A stretch of DNA of 64,000 bases from Alteribacter aurantiacus DSM 18675 (GTDB taxonomy: Bacteria; Bacillota; Bacilli; Bacillales; Salisediminibacteriaceae): NCBI RefSeq assembly GCF_000429705.1, contig NZ_KE386941.1, positions 372,001 through 436,000 of the forward strand, in the 5' to 3' direction. Shown one piece after another: positions 1 to 8,555 of this stretch; positions within the stretch are counted from its first letter, which is position 1; every line of letters begins with the position of its first letter. The notes below the pieces were generated by a model. The model did no database searches. It was not told where the DNA came from and saw nothing but the letters and a program-made list of their open reading frames with translations. Position numbers and translations under genes: made by a program.

Positions 1-1
1 T

Positions 2-853
2 AAAGTGTTTGCTTCTACTGTAGAAAAAGGCGGGGCTGTAAAAGGAATCTGCGTAAAAGGTGTAGCAGACCAATACTCAAGAAAAGACTTGGATGGACTA
101 GGCTCTTTCGTCGAGATTTACGGTGCAAAAGGACTTGCTTGGTTAAAAGTAGAAGCAGGTGGCGAACTAAAAGGACCAATTGCCAAGTTCTTCGAAGCTT
201 CCGAGCGAGAAGCATTAATCCAGTCATTTGAAGCAGAAGAAGGAGACGTACTGTTCTTTGTTGCCGATAAAGTGAAAGTAACATGGGACAGCCTTGGAGC
301 CCTTCGCCAAAAGTTTGCCAAAGATCATGACCTAATTGACAAATCGAAATACAACTTCTTATGGGTAACAGAGTTCCCGCTTCTTTCTTATGATGAGGAT
401 GAAGACCGTTATGTAGCGGAACACCACCCGTTCACCCGTCCAGTAAAAGAAGACGAAGAGAAGCTTGTAACAGAGCCTGAAAATGTTCGTGCGGAAGCTT
501 ACGACCTCGTCCTGAATGGATATGAGCTCGGTGGAGGCTCCCAGCGTATTTTTGAGCGAGACCTTCAAGAGAAAATGTTCAGCGCACTCGGCTTCTCCGA
601 TGAGGAAGCGAAAAATCAGTTTGGATTCCTTCTTGACGCATTTGAATACGGCACACCTCCACACGGGGGAATTGCCCTTGGTCTTGACCGACTCGTTATG
701 ATTTTGGCAGGGCGTTCAAACCTGAGAGACACCATCGCTTTCCCTAAAACGGCAAGTGCAAGTTGTCTTCTTACAAAAGCACCAGCCGGTGTAAGTGATG
801 CCCAACTTGATGAGTTAAATCTCTCCATCAAGCCAAAACCGGAAAAAGAATAA
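2..853 (+). CDS. aspS: Aspartate-tRNA ligase, C-terminal part (5' end outside the window)
   Basis: This class II aminoacyl-tRNA synthetase charges tRNA-Asp in the cytoplasm. The window opens inside the gene: the frame is open from base 2, before the first ATG-like codon, so the true start lies upstream. Visible parts are the end of the bacterial GAD insertion domain (about codons 1-110) and the C-terminal catalytic core. Class II motif 3 is clear near the end as GLDRLVMIL, preceded by GTPPHGGIA. The tail ends in a short lysine/glutamate-rich segment. A strong terminator follows 8 bases after the stop, so this is the last gene of its unit. In B. subtilis aspS is followed by 6S-1 RNA and yrvM, which matches what is seen here for the RNA. 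Confidence 0.97.
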   Translation, partial: KVFASTVEKGGAVKGICVKGVADQYSRKDLDGLGSFVEIYGAKGLAWLKVEAGGELKGPIAKFFEASEREALIQSFEAEEGDVLFFVADKVKVTWDSLGALRQKFAKDHDLIDKSKYNFLWVTEFPLLSYDEDEDRYVAEHHPFTRPVKEDEEKLVTEPENVRAEAYDLVLNGYELGGGSQRIFERDLQEKMFSALGFSDEEAKNQFGFLLDAFEYGTPPHGGIALGLDRLVMILAGRSNLRDTIAFPKTASASCLLTKAPAGVSDAQLDELNLSIKPKPEKE

Positions 854-860
854 CAGATAA

Positions 861-896
861 AGCCCGGCCTTCTATGGGAAAGAAGGCCGGGCTTTT
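861..896 (+). terminator. Rho-independent terminator of aspS
   Basis: A 13-bp perfect stem (AGCCCGGCCTTCT at 861-873 with its complement at 881-893) is followed by a short T run. Confidence 0.9.
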
Positions 897-934
897 GCGT
901 GGCGGGGGCGTAACCGGTATTAAGAGGTGCGAAG

Positions 935-1257
935 CTGTGAATAAAAGTATGAAACCGTTGAATCATTGATCCTAACCTGTAAATATAAACATGGAAGTCG
1001 TTAATCTTCAGCTTCAACCTGTAAATCCAGAATAATGCATGTTGTTGGTATCTGTAATAGCGATCAAATTTATGAAGGAGTTTTTTCTTACATAGAGATG
1101 GCTGGAATTTTGTGTTGGAGGGGCTAACCCGTAAAAAATAGATACGAAGCCGTAAATAAAAGTATGGAACCGTTGTATTATTAAGCAGAACACGCAAATA
1201 AAAACATGGAAGCCGTTAATCTTCACCTCCAACCCGTAAATCCAAAATAGTGCATGT
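935..1257 (+). repeat. Imperfect tandem repeat block, 42-bp period, two copies of a triple unit
   Basis: Units begin CTGTGAAT/CTGTAAAT/CCGTAAAT at 935, 977, 1019 and again at 1150, 1192, 1234. The first two of each triplet are exactly 42 bp; the third degenerates after about 20 bp and ends in a shared AATAATGCATG / AATAGTGCATG segment. Each 42-mer splits into two ~21-bp halves (GTGAAT.../TTGAAT...). The two triplets lie 215 bp apart. No credible coding capacity; ORFs across it merely reflect the repeats. The architecture resembles the 41-bp repeats at 17.2, 27.3 and 45.9 kb, but the sequence is different. Confidence 0.75.
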
Positions 1258-1378
1258 GGTCTGTAACCATAAAAGTGACTATATTTTTTAAAAAAGTTTT
1301 AAAAAAAGTGTTTAAGCTTTTTTCAAACGGGTACACATAGAATAAGACAAAGATAAGTCTCTCAAACGTTAAGAGATT

Positions 1379-1384
1379 TATAAT
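1379..1384 (+). promoter_or_regulatory. -10 element of the 6S RNA candidate
   Basis: Perfect TATAAT placed 6-7 bases before the start of the predicted closing stem of the RNA. No good -35 hexamer is seen at the expected 17-bp distance. Confidence 0.5.
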
Positions 1385-1389
1385 AAGGG

Positions 1390-1572
1390 TCCTAGATTGA
1401 CCGTGAAGCCTCAACGCATTGAGCCAACACAAGAACGTAGGGAGCTTAACCGTTCTATCGTGGAGTGCAAGCCTTGACCTACATAAAGGAAGCGTGAAGC
1501 GGAAGACAAAGCACCCACCTGTCATTGCAGGTTCAAAGCAAGAGCAATAAACGGCTATACCGGGATCCCTTA
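1390..1572 (+). ncRNA. bsrA: Candidate 6S RNA (bsrA / 6S-1 type)
   Basis: About 183 nt of non-coding sequence with a long-hairpin plan. The ends pair (AAGGGTCC at 1385-1392 with GGATCCCTT at 1563-1571, one bulge), CCGT at 1401 can pair with ACGG near 1552, and an apical stem is formed by GTAGG (1437-1441) plus AGCTT against AAGC plus CCTAC (1478-1482). Less paired segments lie between, as in the 6S central bubble that mimics an open promoter and binds RNA polymerase holoenzyme. Length is close to the ~190 nt of B. subtilis 6S-1, and that gene also sits immediately downstream of aspS. It has its own TATAAT and its own terminator. Identification rests on position, length and fold, not on an alignment. 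Confidence 0.72.
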
Positions 1573-1586
1573 TACTTTTAAATTTG

Positions 1587-1613
1587 AACCCGCTCAAAGT
1601 GAGCGGGTTATTT
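1587..1613 (+). terminator. Terminator of the 6S RNA candidate
   Basis: AACCCGCTC (1587-1595) pairs with GAGCGGGTT (1601-1609), followed by ATTT. Confidence 0.8.
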
Positions 1614-1765
1614 GTGTGTGTTTGAATGGAAATACTCAATTCGAAACGAGAGGGGCGTGAATGTGAAAAAGGGGAATAATAAACACTTCCTTAGGTATAA
1701 TGAGTGGATTGGAGTGCTAAACCAATTTTGTGTTACTACCGCTTTTGCTGCATCCTCCGCCACAC

Positions 1766-1808
1766 AAAAAGAGCTGCCTAAAAGGTGTTTTTCCCTTCAT
1801 ACAGCTCT
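1766..1808 (-). terminator. Terminator of the RsfA-like gene (minus strand)
   Basis: On the minus strand AGAGCTG (1808-1802) and CAGCTCT (1776-1770) form a stem with a long loop, followed by TTTTT (complement of 1766-1770). Confidence 0.6.
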
Positions 1809-1822
1809 GTTAACGATTTGAA

Positions 1823-2545
1823 TTATTTAGCGATCTTTTCTAGATTTCCGTTTTTGTCCATTTTGAAAGCTGGGGCAGAACGGTCTTCCATGGATTCCTC
1901 TTCAAGAAGAGCCATTCGTCTTGCTCGGTTCATAATTTGGATGATGGATTGATAATCTTCTTCTACGACTTTGTGTTCTTCTTCCAACTCTTTTAAACGA
2001 CCTTCAAGCTCGGTAACCTTGCGATTCAAGTAATCATTCTCACGAGCAAGTCTTTCGTTTTCAACTTTAGCAGTAGCAGACATGTAGTTATTTTGCGCCA
2101 TACGCTCTAGGAATTCGATGACATCTGTTAGGGTCATCTCCCGTTTGCGAGACGTGATTGGTGGTAAAGACACTTCAACGATCTCTGCTTCTTGAGCCAC
2201 TTCTGTTTGATAAGATTCCTCAGGACGGTATGTTTCTTGTGGTTGATACGCTCTTTCTGCAGCAACCGGTTCATGAACAGCTGGCTTTGTTACCGGCTTA
2301 GCTTCATGGGCCATGCGGCGTTTGCGTTCTTTACGATGTTTTTTTGCTAGTTTGATTGCATCGTTATATTTGTTTCTTACAACTGCGTTCCAACGGAAAC
2401 CACATGCAGCAGATGTTCTATTTAATGCGTCTCCTACCTCATCAAAGGCATTGAGTTGCGTACTTCCCTCACGAATATGTCGTAGTACGGTTTCGGCTAA
2501 TAGTAGATCATCTTCTTGCGACCATGCATCTTGTCTTACTTTCAT
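1823..2545 (-). CDS. RsfA family transcriptional regulator (Myb/SANT-like N-terminus)
   Basis: The N-terminal ~70 residues match the Myb-like DNA-binding domain of the RsfA/YlbO family: a WSQEDDLLL start, then a helix-turn-helix-like stretch with TSAACGFRWNAVVR. RsfA is the prespore regulator that modulates sigma-F/sigma-G genes in B. subtilis; paralogues exist, so the exact role cannot be fixed. A linker rich in P and E (about 80-130) leads to a coiled coil (about 150-215, heptads of L/E/K) likely for dimerisation. Length is 240 aa. It is a single-gene unit, convergent with the RNA region. The start ATG at 2545 has AAAGGGTTG about 8 bases upstream. Which paralogue this is remains open. Confidence 0.8.
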   Translation of the reverse strand: MKVRQDAWSQEDDLLLAETVLRHIREGSTQLNAFDEVGDALNRTSAACGFRWNAVVRNKYNDAIKLAKKHRKERKRRMAHEAKPVTKPAVHEPVAAERAYQPQETYRPEESYQTEVAQEAEIVEVSLPPITSRKREMTLTDVIEFLERMAQNNYMSATAKVENERLARENDYLNRKVTELEGRLKELEEEHKVVEEDYQSIIQIMNRARRMALLEEESMEDRSAPAFKMDKNGNLEKIAK

Positions 2546-2841
2546 TGTGGCACAACCCTTTCTTCGGTTAAGTTTACTACTAACATGGTCAGATGAACGG
2601 ATAAATATACCAAACTCATTGAAAAATTACTAGCTTCTTCCATTTGGTAGTGTCGGTGATAGTAGGATTCAGGAATCGGGCTAGAAATAGTGACAAAGAA
2701 TTGAACTAACTCGGGTGGAGGAAAAATGAATACGATAAGAATTTCCAAAATTGATGAACAAACCTCAAGATTCCCATAGTAGATAAAAGACCAACCCTCG
2801 TAGCGACGCTCCGTGAATAACAAACAAAACACCATCTCAAC
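2546..2841. other. Intergenic region upstream of the RsfA-like gene
   Basis: About 296 bases between the regulator start and the rarA terminator. It must hold the promoter of the minus-strand regulator, but I see no confident sigma-A, sigma-F or sigma-G match. Short ORFs here look spurious. Confidence 0.5.
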
Positions 2842-2872
2842 AAAAAAAGTCAGCCCAGAACTTGGGCTGACT
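2842..2872 (-). terminator. Terminator of rarA (minus strand)
   Basis: GTCAGCCCAAG / CTTGGGCTGAC-type stem across 2849-2872 with a run of seven T on the minus strand (complement of 2842-2848). Confidence 0.88.
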
Positions 2873-2876
2873 CACT

Positions 2877-4205
2877 TTATTTTCCTTTTCGTTTACGATC
2901 TTCAAAGTAGTCAAGGCGTTTTTGGACTGTTTTTTCATAGCCGTTTGAAGAAGGCTCGTAAAAGGATTTGGTTTTTAGATGATCAGGCAGGTATTGTTGT
3001 GGGACGTAATGGTTTTCGTAATTGTGAGGATATTTATACCCTTCCCCGTGGCCTAGCTTTGCGGCCCCTTTGTAATGAGCGTCCTTAAGGTGAACGGGCA
3101 CATCACCTCGTTTTTCTTTTTCAACAGCAGCTAGTGCTTTATCAATTCCAGTGATAACAGCGTTACTTTTAGGAGCGGTCGCCAAGTAAAGAGTTGCTTC
3201 TGCCAGTGGAATTCTCGCTTCTGGAAGCCCGACAAATTCTACAGCATGTGCGGCAGCTTGAGCGATTAATAAAGCGTTTGGATCAGCTAGCCCCACATCT
3301 TCTGCCGCATGGACGTATAATCGTCTGGCAATGAATTTGGCATCTTCCCCGGCGTAAATCATTTTCGCGAGCCAATATAATGCAGCGTCCGGATCGGATC
3401 CTCGGATACTTTTAATAAAAGCTGAAACCGTATCGTAATGATTGTCCCCTTGTTTGTCGTAGTGAACGACACGCTTTTGTATGGAAGCTTCAGCTGTATG
3501 AAGGTCAATCATGATTATATTATCTTCATTTGGGTCTGTTGTCAGGACCGCCAATTCAAGAGCATTTAATGCGGTTCTCGCATCACCATTCGCCACATCA
3601 ATCAAGTGATCTCGAGCTTTTTTATCCAAATTGATGTTGTATTCTCCGAACCCTCGCTCTTTATCTGATAAAGCTTGGTCAATCACTTTACCAATCTCGT
3701 TGTCTTTTAGAGTAGACAACCTAAAGAGGCGAGACCGTGAGATCAGGGCTGGGTTCACCTCGAACATTGGGTTTTCGGTAGTGGCTCCGATTAAAATGAC
3801 AGTGCCATCTTCTACGAATGGGAGTAATGCGTCCTGCTGCCCTTTGTTAAAGCGGTGAATTTCGTCTATAAAGAGAATGGTTTTTATTTGCTCGTACTTT
3901 AAACGTTCTTTTGCCCGATCGACAATCGCTCTGACATCTTTTATCCCGGCTGATACAGCGTTTAACTGCTCGAAGTGTGCGGAAGTGGAATTTGCGATGA
4001 CTTGGGCTAATGTTGTTTTTCCTGTTCCGGGGGGACCGTGAAAGATCATCGCTGTTAATCGGTCCGCTTGGATGGCTCGGCGTAATAGCGTTCCTTCGCC
4101 AACGATTTCTTCTTGTCCGATCACTTCTTCAATTGTCCGCGGTCTCATTCTAGAGGCTAGTGGGCCTTTTGGTTTCGTATGTTGAGGATGGTCGAATAAA
4201 TCCAT
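2877..4205 (-). CDS. rarA: Replication-associated recombination protein A, AAA+ ATPase
   Basis: RarA/MgsA/WRNIP1 family (YrvN in B. subtilis), a clamp-loader-like AAA+ ATPase acting at stalled replication forks. Walker A is GPPGTGKT at residues 57-64, Walker [10 protein letters not shown] at about 111-119, sensor 1 in IGATTENP, and an SRSRLF arginine-finger region follows. The C-terminal half holds the MgsA tetramerisation domain with the conserved [17 protein letters not shown] stretch (about residue 290) and the GYKYPHNY motif (about 390). At 442 aa it has full family length. It is a single minus-strand gene divergent from the yczE-like/cymR pair; in B. subtilis yrvN also lies next to cymR. 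The start ATG at 4205 has GGGG-type SD bases upstream. Confidence 0.96.
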   Translation of the reverse strand: MDLFDHPQHTKPKGPLASRMRPRTIEEVIGQEEIVGEGTLLRRAIQADRLTAMIFHGPPGTGKTTLAQVIANSTSAHFEQLNAVSAGIKDVRAIVDRAKERLKYEQIKTILFIDEIHRFNKGQQDALLPFVEDGTVILIGATTENPMFEVNPALISRSRLFRLSTLKDNEIGKVIDQALSDKERGFGEYNINLDKKARDHLIDVANGDARTALNALELAVLTTDPNEDNIIMIDLHTAEASIQKRVVHYDKQGDNHYDTVSAFIKSIRGSDPDAALYWLAKMIYAGEDAKFIARRLYVHAAEDVGLADPNALLIAQAAAHAVEFVGLPEARIPLAEATLYLATAPKSNAVITGIDKALAAVEKEKRGDVPVHLKDAHYKGAAKLGHGEGYKYPHNYENHYVPQQYLPDHLKTKSFYEPSSNGYEKTVQKRLDYFEDRKRKGK

Positions 4206-4365
4206 AGGAATTCCCCTTTACTAACATTTATTCATTGCATTTATGGTAAAACATCGTTAAAATGCTAGTGGTTTGCAATAACCTGATCATAACACGATAT
4301 GTGCTATAATATAAGAAACTGAAACCTTATAACAAAGATGTTTTATTAGGTGAGAGGAGCAATAA

Positions 4366-5013
4366 ATGAAAGGGGCGGCACCACGGGAGTATCTGGTTTT
4401 TAGGTGGTTTGTTTACATTTTAGGTCTTATCATCATGAGCCTGGGGATTTCTTTGACCATTCAGGCAGATCTTGGCAGTGCCCCTTGGGATGTCCTTCAC
4501 ATTGGACTAACCAATCAATTTGGTCTCACCATTGGAACATGGACGATTATTATGGGTTTTATAACACTCATTACGGCAACCCTGTTAGTAAAAGAATGGC
4601 CTAAGGCGGGAGCCTATATAAATATGATCCTTGTTGGGGTCTTTGTTGATATTCATTTATTTATCCTAAGTACGCCAGCATCATTACTTGGGCAAGGGAT
4701 TATGCTTGTTGCGGGAATTATCATCATGGGCTTTGGAATTGGTTTATACATAAGCCCACGTAGAGGAGCAGGTCCCAGAGACAGCTTTATGCTGGCTGTA
4801 TCCGAGAAAACAGGGATGACCGTTTCGAGAGTAAGAGGTTTAATGGAATTGGTTGTTCTTGGAGCCGGTTGGTACATGGGAGGACCTGTATTTATCGGAA
4901 CCATACTCTTTAGTTTGACGATAGGCCCTATAACCGGGAAATGCTTAACACTATGTCAAGGTTGGATGGACCGAAGAATGGAAAGAGGGATGAGCGTTGA
5001 AAATATCCACTAA
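4366..5013 (+). CDS. YczE/YyaS/YitT family integral membrane protein
   Basis: A 215-aa protein with about five to six hydrophobic segments (roughly 10-32, 45-70, 80-100, 105-128, 155-190). The LGSAPWDVLHIGL stretch after the first helix and SPRRGAGPRDSFML in the middle are hallmarks of the YczE-like family. The function of the family is not established; B. subtilis YczE has been linked to the surfactin/Sfp locus. The gene overlaps the start of cymR by 17 bp, so the two are probably translated together. Preceded by GAGAGGAGC as RBS. TATAAT occurs at 4306-4311, about 60 bases upstream of the start, as a possible -10. Confidence 0.85.
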   Translation: MKGAAPREYLVFRWFVYILGLIIMSLGISLTIQADLGSAPWDVLHIGLTNQFGLTIGTWTIIMGFITLITATLLVKEWPKAGAYINMILVGVFVDIHLFILSTPASLLGQGIMLVAGIIIMGFGIGLYISPRRGAGPRDSFMLAVSEKTGMTVSRVRGLMELVVLGAGWYMGGPVFIGTILFSLTIGPITGKCLTLCQGWMDRRMERGMSVENIH

Positions 5014-5416
5014 AGGAAGATACGGACTAACGATCATGATGGCTTTAGCAAAAAAATACGGTGAAGGACCAATATCACTTAAATCGATTGCTAAAGACCA
5101 CAAGCTATCAGAGCATTATTTGGAGCAACTCATCGCCCCATTACGAAACGCACAACTGGTAAAGAGCGTTCGAGGGGCATACGGCGGATATATGCTGGCT
5201 AAAGAACCAAAGGACATTACTGCGGGGGACATTATTCGCGTACTTGAAGGCCCAATCAGCCCGGTTGAAGTTGTGGACGATGAAGAGCCGGCGAAGCGTG
5301 ATCTATGGATAAAAATTCGTGACGCTGTTAAAGATGTATTGGATAGCACGACTCTCCATGATCTTGCAAACTATGAAGGCCAAGGAGATCAAGAGTATTA
5401 CATGTTTTATATTTAG
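4997..5416 (+). CDS. cymR: Cysteine metabolism repressor CymR (Rrf2 family)
   Basis: Rrf2-type winged helix regulator of 139 aa that in B. subtilis represses sulfur uptake and cysteine synthesis genes in complex with CysK. The N-terminus KISTKGRYGL is the family signature, followed by the HTH (SLKSIAKDHKLSEHYLEQL) and wing (RGAYGGYMLAKEP). There are no cysteines, so no Fe-S cluster can be ligated, as expected for CymR and unlike IscR. The start is TTG at 4997 with GAGGGATG just upstream, inside the preceding gene. It sits directly before iscS-mnmA, the conserved Bacilli arrangement. A regulatory link with cysteine desulfurase supply is inferred from that neighbourhood. Confidence 0.93.
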   Translation: MKISTKGRYGLTIMMALAKKYGEGPISLKSIAKDHKLSEHYLEQLIAPLRNAQLVKSVRGAYGGYMLAKEPKDITAGDIIRVLEGPISPVEVVDDEEPAKRDLWIKIRDAVKDVLDSTTLHDLANYEGQGDQEYYMFYI

Positions 5417-5432
5417 TTAGAAAAGAACGGCT

Positions 5433-5466
5433 AAAAGTGAGGCCTGCGTTTTAGCCCTCACTTTTG
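5433..5466 (+). terminator. Terminator of cymR, with an alternative overlapping hairpin
   Basis: AAAAGTGAGG (5433-5442) pairs with CCTCACTTTT (5456-5465). A competing hairpin GGCTAAAA (5429-5436) / TTTTAGCC (5449-5456) uses part of the same bases. Confidence 0.7.
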
Positions 5467-5555
5467 TTATGAAAACATGTACTTCCCTTACACGCTCAGA
5501 TGCTTGTGGGAAGCGTTCGATCATATGTGAATGGGACAAATAGAGGTGAAAGAAG

Positions 5556-6698
5556 ATGAAACGGATTTATTTGGATCATGCGGCAACATCCCCTGTGTTA
5601 CCAGACGTTGTAAAAGCGATGATGCCTTATTATGAAGACATGTTTGGAAATCCTTCCAGCATTCATCATTTTGGTCGTGAAGCTAGACGGGGTCTCGATC
5701 AAGCACGAGAACGAATAGCAAAGGGGATTAACGCTCGGTTCCATGAAATTATATTTACAAGCGGCGGGACAGAGGCTGACAATTTAGCCGTAATTGGCTA
5801 TGCTACAGCTCATCAACAAAAAGGAAAACACGTGATAACAACTCAAGTAGAACATCACGGTATTCTACACACCTTTGAGTTTCTCGAAAAGCAAGGGTTT
5901 GACGTCACGTATCTTCCGGTAGATGAAACAGGAAGAGTATCAGCTGACCAAGTTAAAAAGGCTTTAAGAGATGATACCACCGTTGTATCGGTCATGTTTG
6001 GAAATAACGAAGTAGGAACCGTCCAACCTATTGCTGAAATTGGCCGTCTCTTAACCGATCATCAAGCTGTTTTTCATACTGATGCGGTTCAAGCTTTTGG
6101 TATGGAAGAGATCGATGTACGAGAGTTACATGTGGACATGCTTTCTGTATCAGCTCATAAAATTAACGGACCAAAGGGAATCGGCTTCCTTTTCTTAAAG
6201 GCCGGTTTATCCGTTACACCAGGTTTGTTTGGCGGTGAACAAGAGCGTAAACGCCGAGCTGGAACGGAAAACGTGGCAGCTATTGTTGGAATGGAAAAGG
6301 CGGTCGCACTGGCTCTTGAAGATCGTATAGAAAAGCGAGAAACCTATGAAGCCTTTCGTTCGCAACTATTGTCGATTTTTGAAGAAGAGGGACTACATTT
6401 TCATGTGAACGGAAATACGGAAAGCCACCTTCCTCACATTTTGAATGTCAGCTTCCCTGGGGCGAATGTAGAATCGATGCTTACGAATTTGGATATTGCG
6501 GGGATTGCTGTTTCAAGTGGTTCTGCTTGCACAGCGGGATCAGTTGAACCGTCTCATGTGTTATCAGCCATGTTCCCTAATGATGCAACAAGAAGCCAGT
6601 CTGCCATTCGCTATAGCTTTGGTGTAGGACTTACAAAAGAGGACATCACCCATGCTGGTAAGCAAACAGCTCGTATTGTAAAACGATTAGTAAAGTAA
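5556..6698 (+). CDS. iscS: Cysteine desulfurase, IscS/NifS type (YrvO)
   Basis: A PLP enzyme of 380 aa that converts L-cysteine to alanine and hands persulfide sulfur to acceptors. The PLP lysine is K202 in SAHKINGPKG and the persulfide cysteine is C325 in SSGSACTAGS, placing it in group I NifS/IscS-like enzymes. GGTEADN (about 71) contacts the cofactor. The next gene, 27 bases downstream, is the tRNA thiouridylase mnmA; in B. subtilis the YrvO-MnmA pair works together on 2-thiouridine, so that is the likely partner. RBS AGAGGTGAAAG precedes ATG 5556. The stop codon lies inside a (TAAAG)4 pentanucleotide repeat. Confidence 0.95.
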   Translation: MKRIYLDHAATSPVLPDVVKAMMPYYEDMFGNPSSIHHFGREARRGLDQARERIAKGINARFHEIIFTSGGTEADNLAVIGYATAHQQKGKHVITTQVEHHGILHTFEFLEKQGFDVTYLPVDETGRVSADQVKKALRDDTTVVSVMFGNNEVGTVQPIAEIGRLLTDHQAVFHTDAVQAFGMEEIDVRELHVDMLSVSAHKINGPKGIGFLFLKAGLSVTPGLFGGEQERKRRAGTENVAAIVGMEKAVALALEDRIEKRETYEAFRSQLLSIFEEEGLHFHVNGNTESHLPHILNVSFPGANVESMLTNLDIAGIAVSSGSACTAGSVEPSHVLSAMFPNDATRSQSAIRYSFGVGLTKEDITHAGKQTARIVKRLVK

Positions 6699-6711
6699 AG
6701 TAAAGTAAAGT
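6691..6711 (+). repeat. Short tandem repeat (TAAAG)4 at the iscS stop codon
   Basis: Four exact copies of TAAAG followed by T, covering the last iscS codons and stop (TAA at 6696-6698) and ending just before the GGAGGTG site of mnmA. Confidence 0.9.
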
Positions 6712-6719
6712 GGAGGTGA

Positions 6720-7826
<1,107 letters not shown>

Positions 7827-7850
7827 TTTTTAACAAGGGGAGAAAGAAAA

Positions 7851-8516
7851 ATGACAGACAAAAACCAGTTGGCTGTTAAAGAAATGAAAGAAGGGGATCT
7901 TGAAGCGGCCGCGAAATTATTGAATGAGGCAATCGAAGAAAACCCAACCGATCCGGTAGCCTATACAAACTTCGGTAATCTTTTAGCAGCAGTTAAGGAA
8001 GATGAGAAAGCTCTTCGTTTTTTTGAAAAAGCCATTGAGATCGATGAGAAAACAGCAGCGGCTCATTATGGAAAAGGGAACATTTTCTTTAATCAAGATA
8101 GCTTCGACCAAGCCATTGAGGCTTATCAACGTTCTCTGGAAAATGGCTTAAACGAGTCGGATGTCTATTACATGCTTGGACTCAGTCATTACCAGAAAGG
8201 GGACCTCTCCCGGTCTTTGCCAAGCCTACAGCGTGCAATTGAATTAAATCCGAAAGACATTGACGCGAACTTCCATTACGCACTCACACTTGCTCAACTT
8301 GAACTTGTAGACCAAGCGATCGAAGCGTTTGAAGATGTCCTTGTATTGGACGACAAGCATGCCGACAGCTATTTTAACTTAGGTGTCGCTTACGCATACA
8401 AAGAAGAACCTCAAAAAGCCATTGATATGTTTGATGCGGCGATCAAGATTCAGCCGGACCACGTGCTCAGTCATAACGGTAAAAAACAAATTGAAGCGCA
8501 ACTGGAGAAGAAGTAA
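7851..8516 (+). CDS. TPR repeat protein (YrrB type)
   Basis: A 221-aa soluble protein made of about six tetratricopeptide repeats from residue 3 to about 215, with the usual A8/Y11/A20/P32 pattern (for example AAHYGKGNIFFNQ and YYMLGLSHYQKGD). It matches B. subtilis YrrB, which lies between mnmA and recD2 and was solved as a TPR superhelix; its partner is unknown. TPR proteins are scaffolds for protein contacts, so a role beside MnmA or RecD2 is only suggested by position. No signal peptide. RBS AGGGGAGAAAG precedes ATG 7851. Confidence 0.9.
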   Translation: MTDKNQLAVKEMKEGDLEAAAKLLNEAIEENPTDPVAYTNFGNLLAAVKEDEKALRFFEKAIEIDEKTAAAHYGKGNIFFNQDSFDQAIEAYQRSLENGLNESDVYYMLGLSHYQKGDLSRSLPSLQRAIELNPKDIDANFHYALTLAQLELVDQAIEAFEDVLVLDDKHADSYFNLGVAYAYKEEPQKAIDMFDAAIKIQPDHVLSHNGKKQIEAQLEKK

Positions 8517-8555
8517 GAGGAGATCGAGGAAGCGCGGGAAAGCAGGTCTTTTACG

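Noticed and set aside
616..1197. 193-aa minus-strand ORF
   Set aside because: Runs antisense through the end of aspS, the terminator and the repeat block; no SD and no recognisable domain.
1612..1821. 69-aa plus-strand ORF after the 6S RNA
   Set aside because: No SD, low-complexity content, and it overlaps the terminator of the minus-strand regulator.
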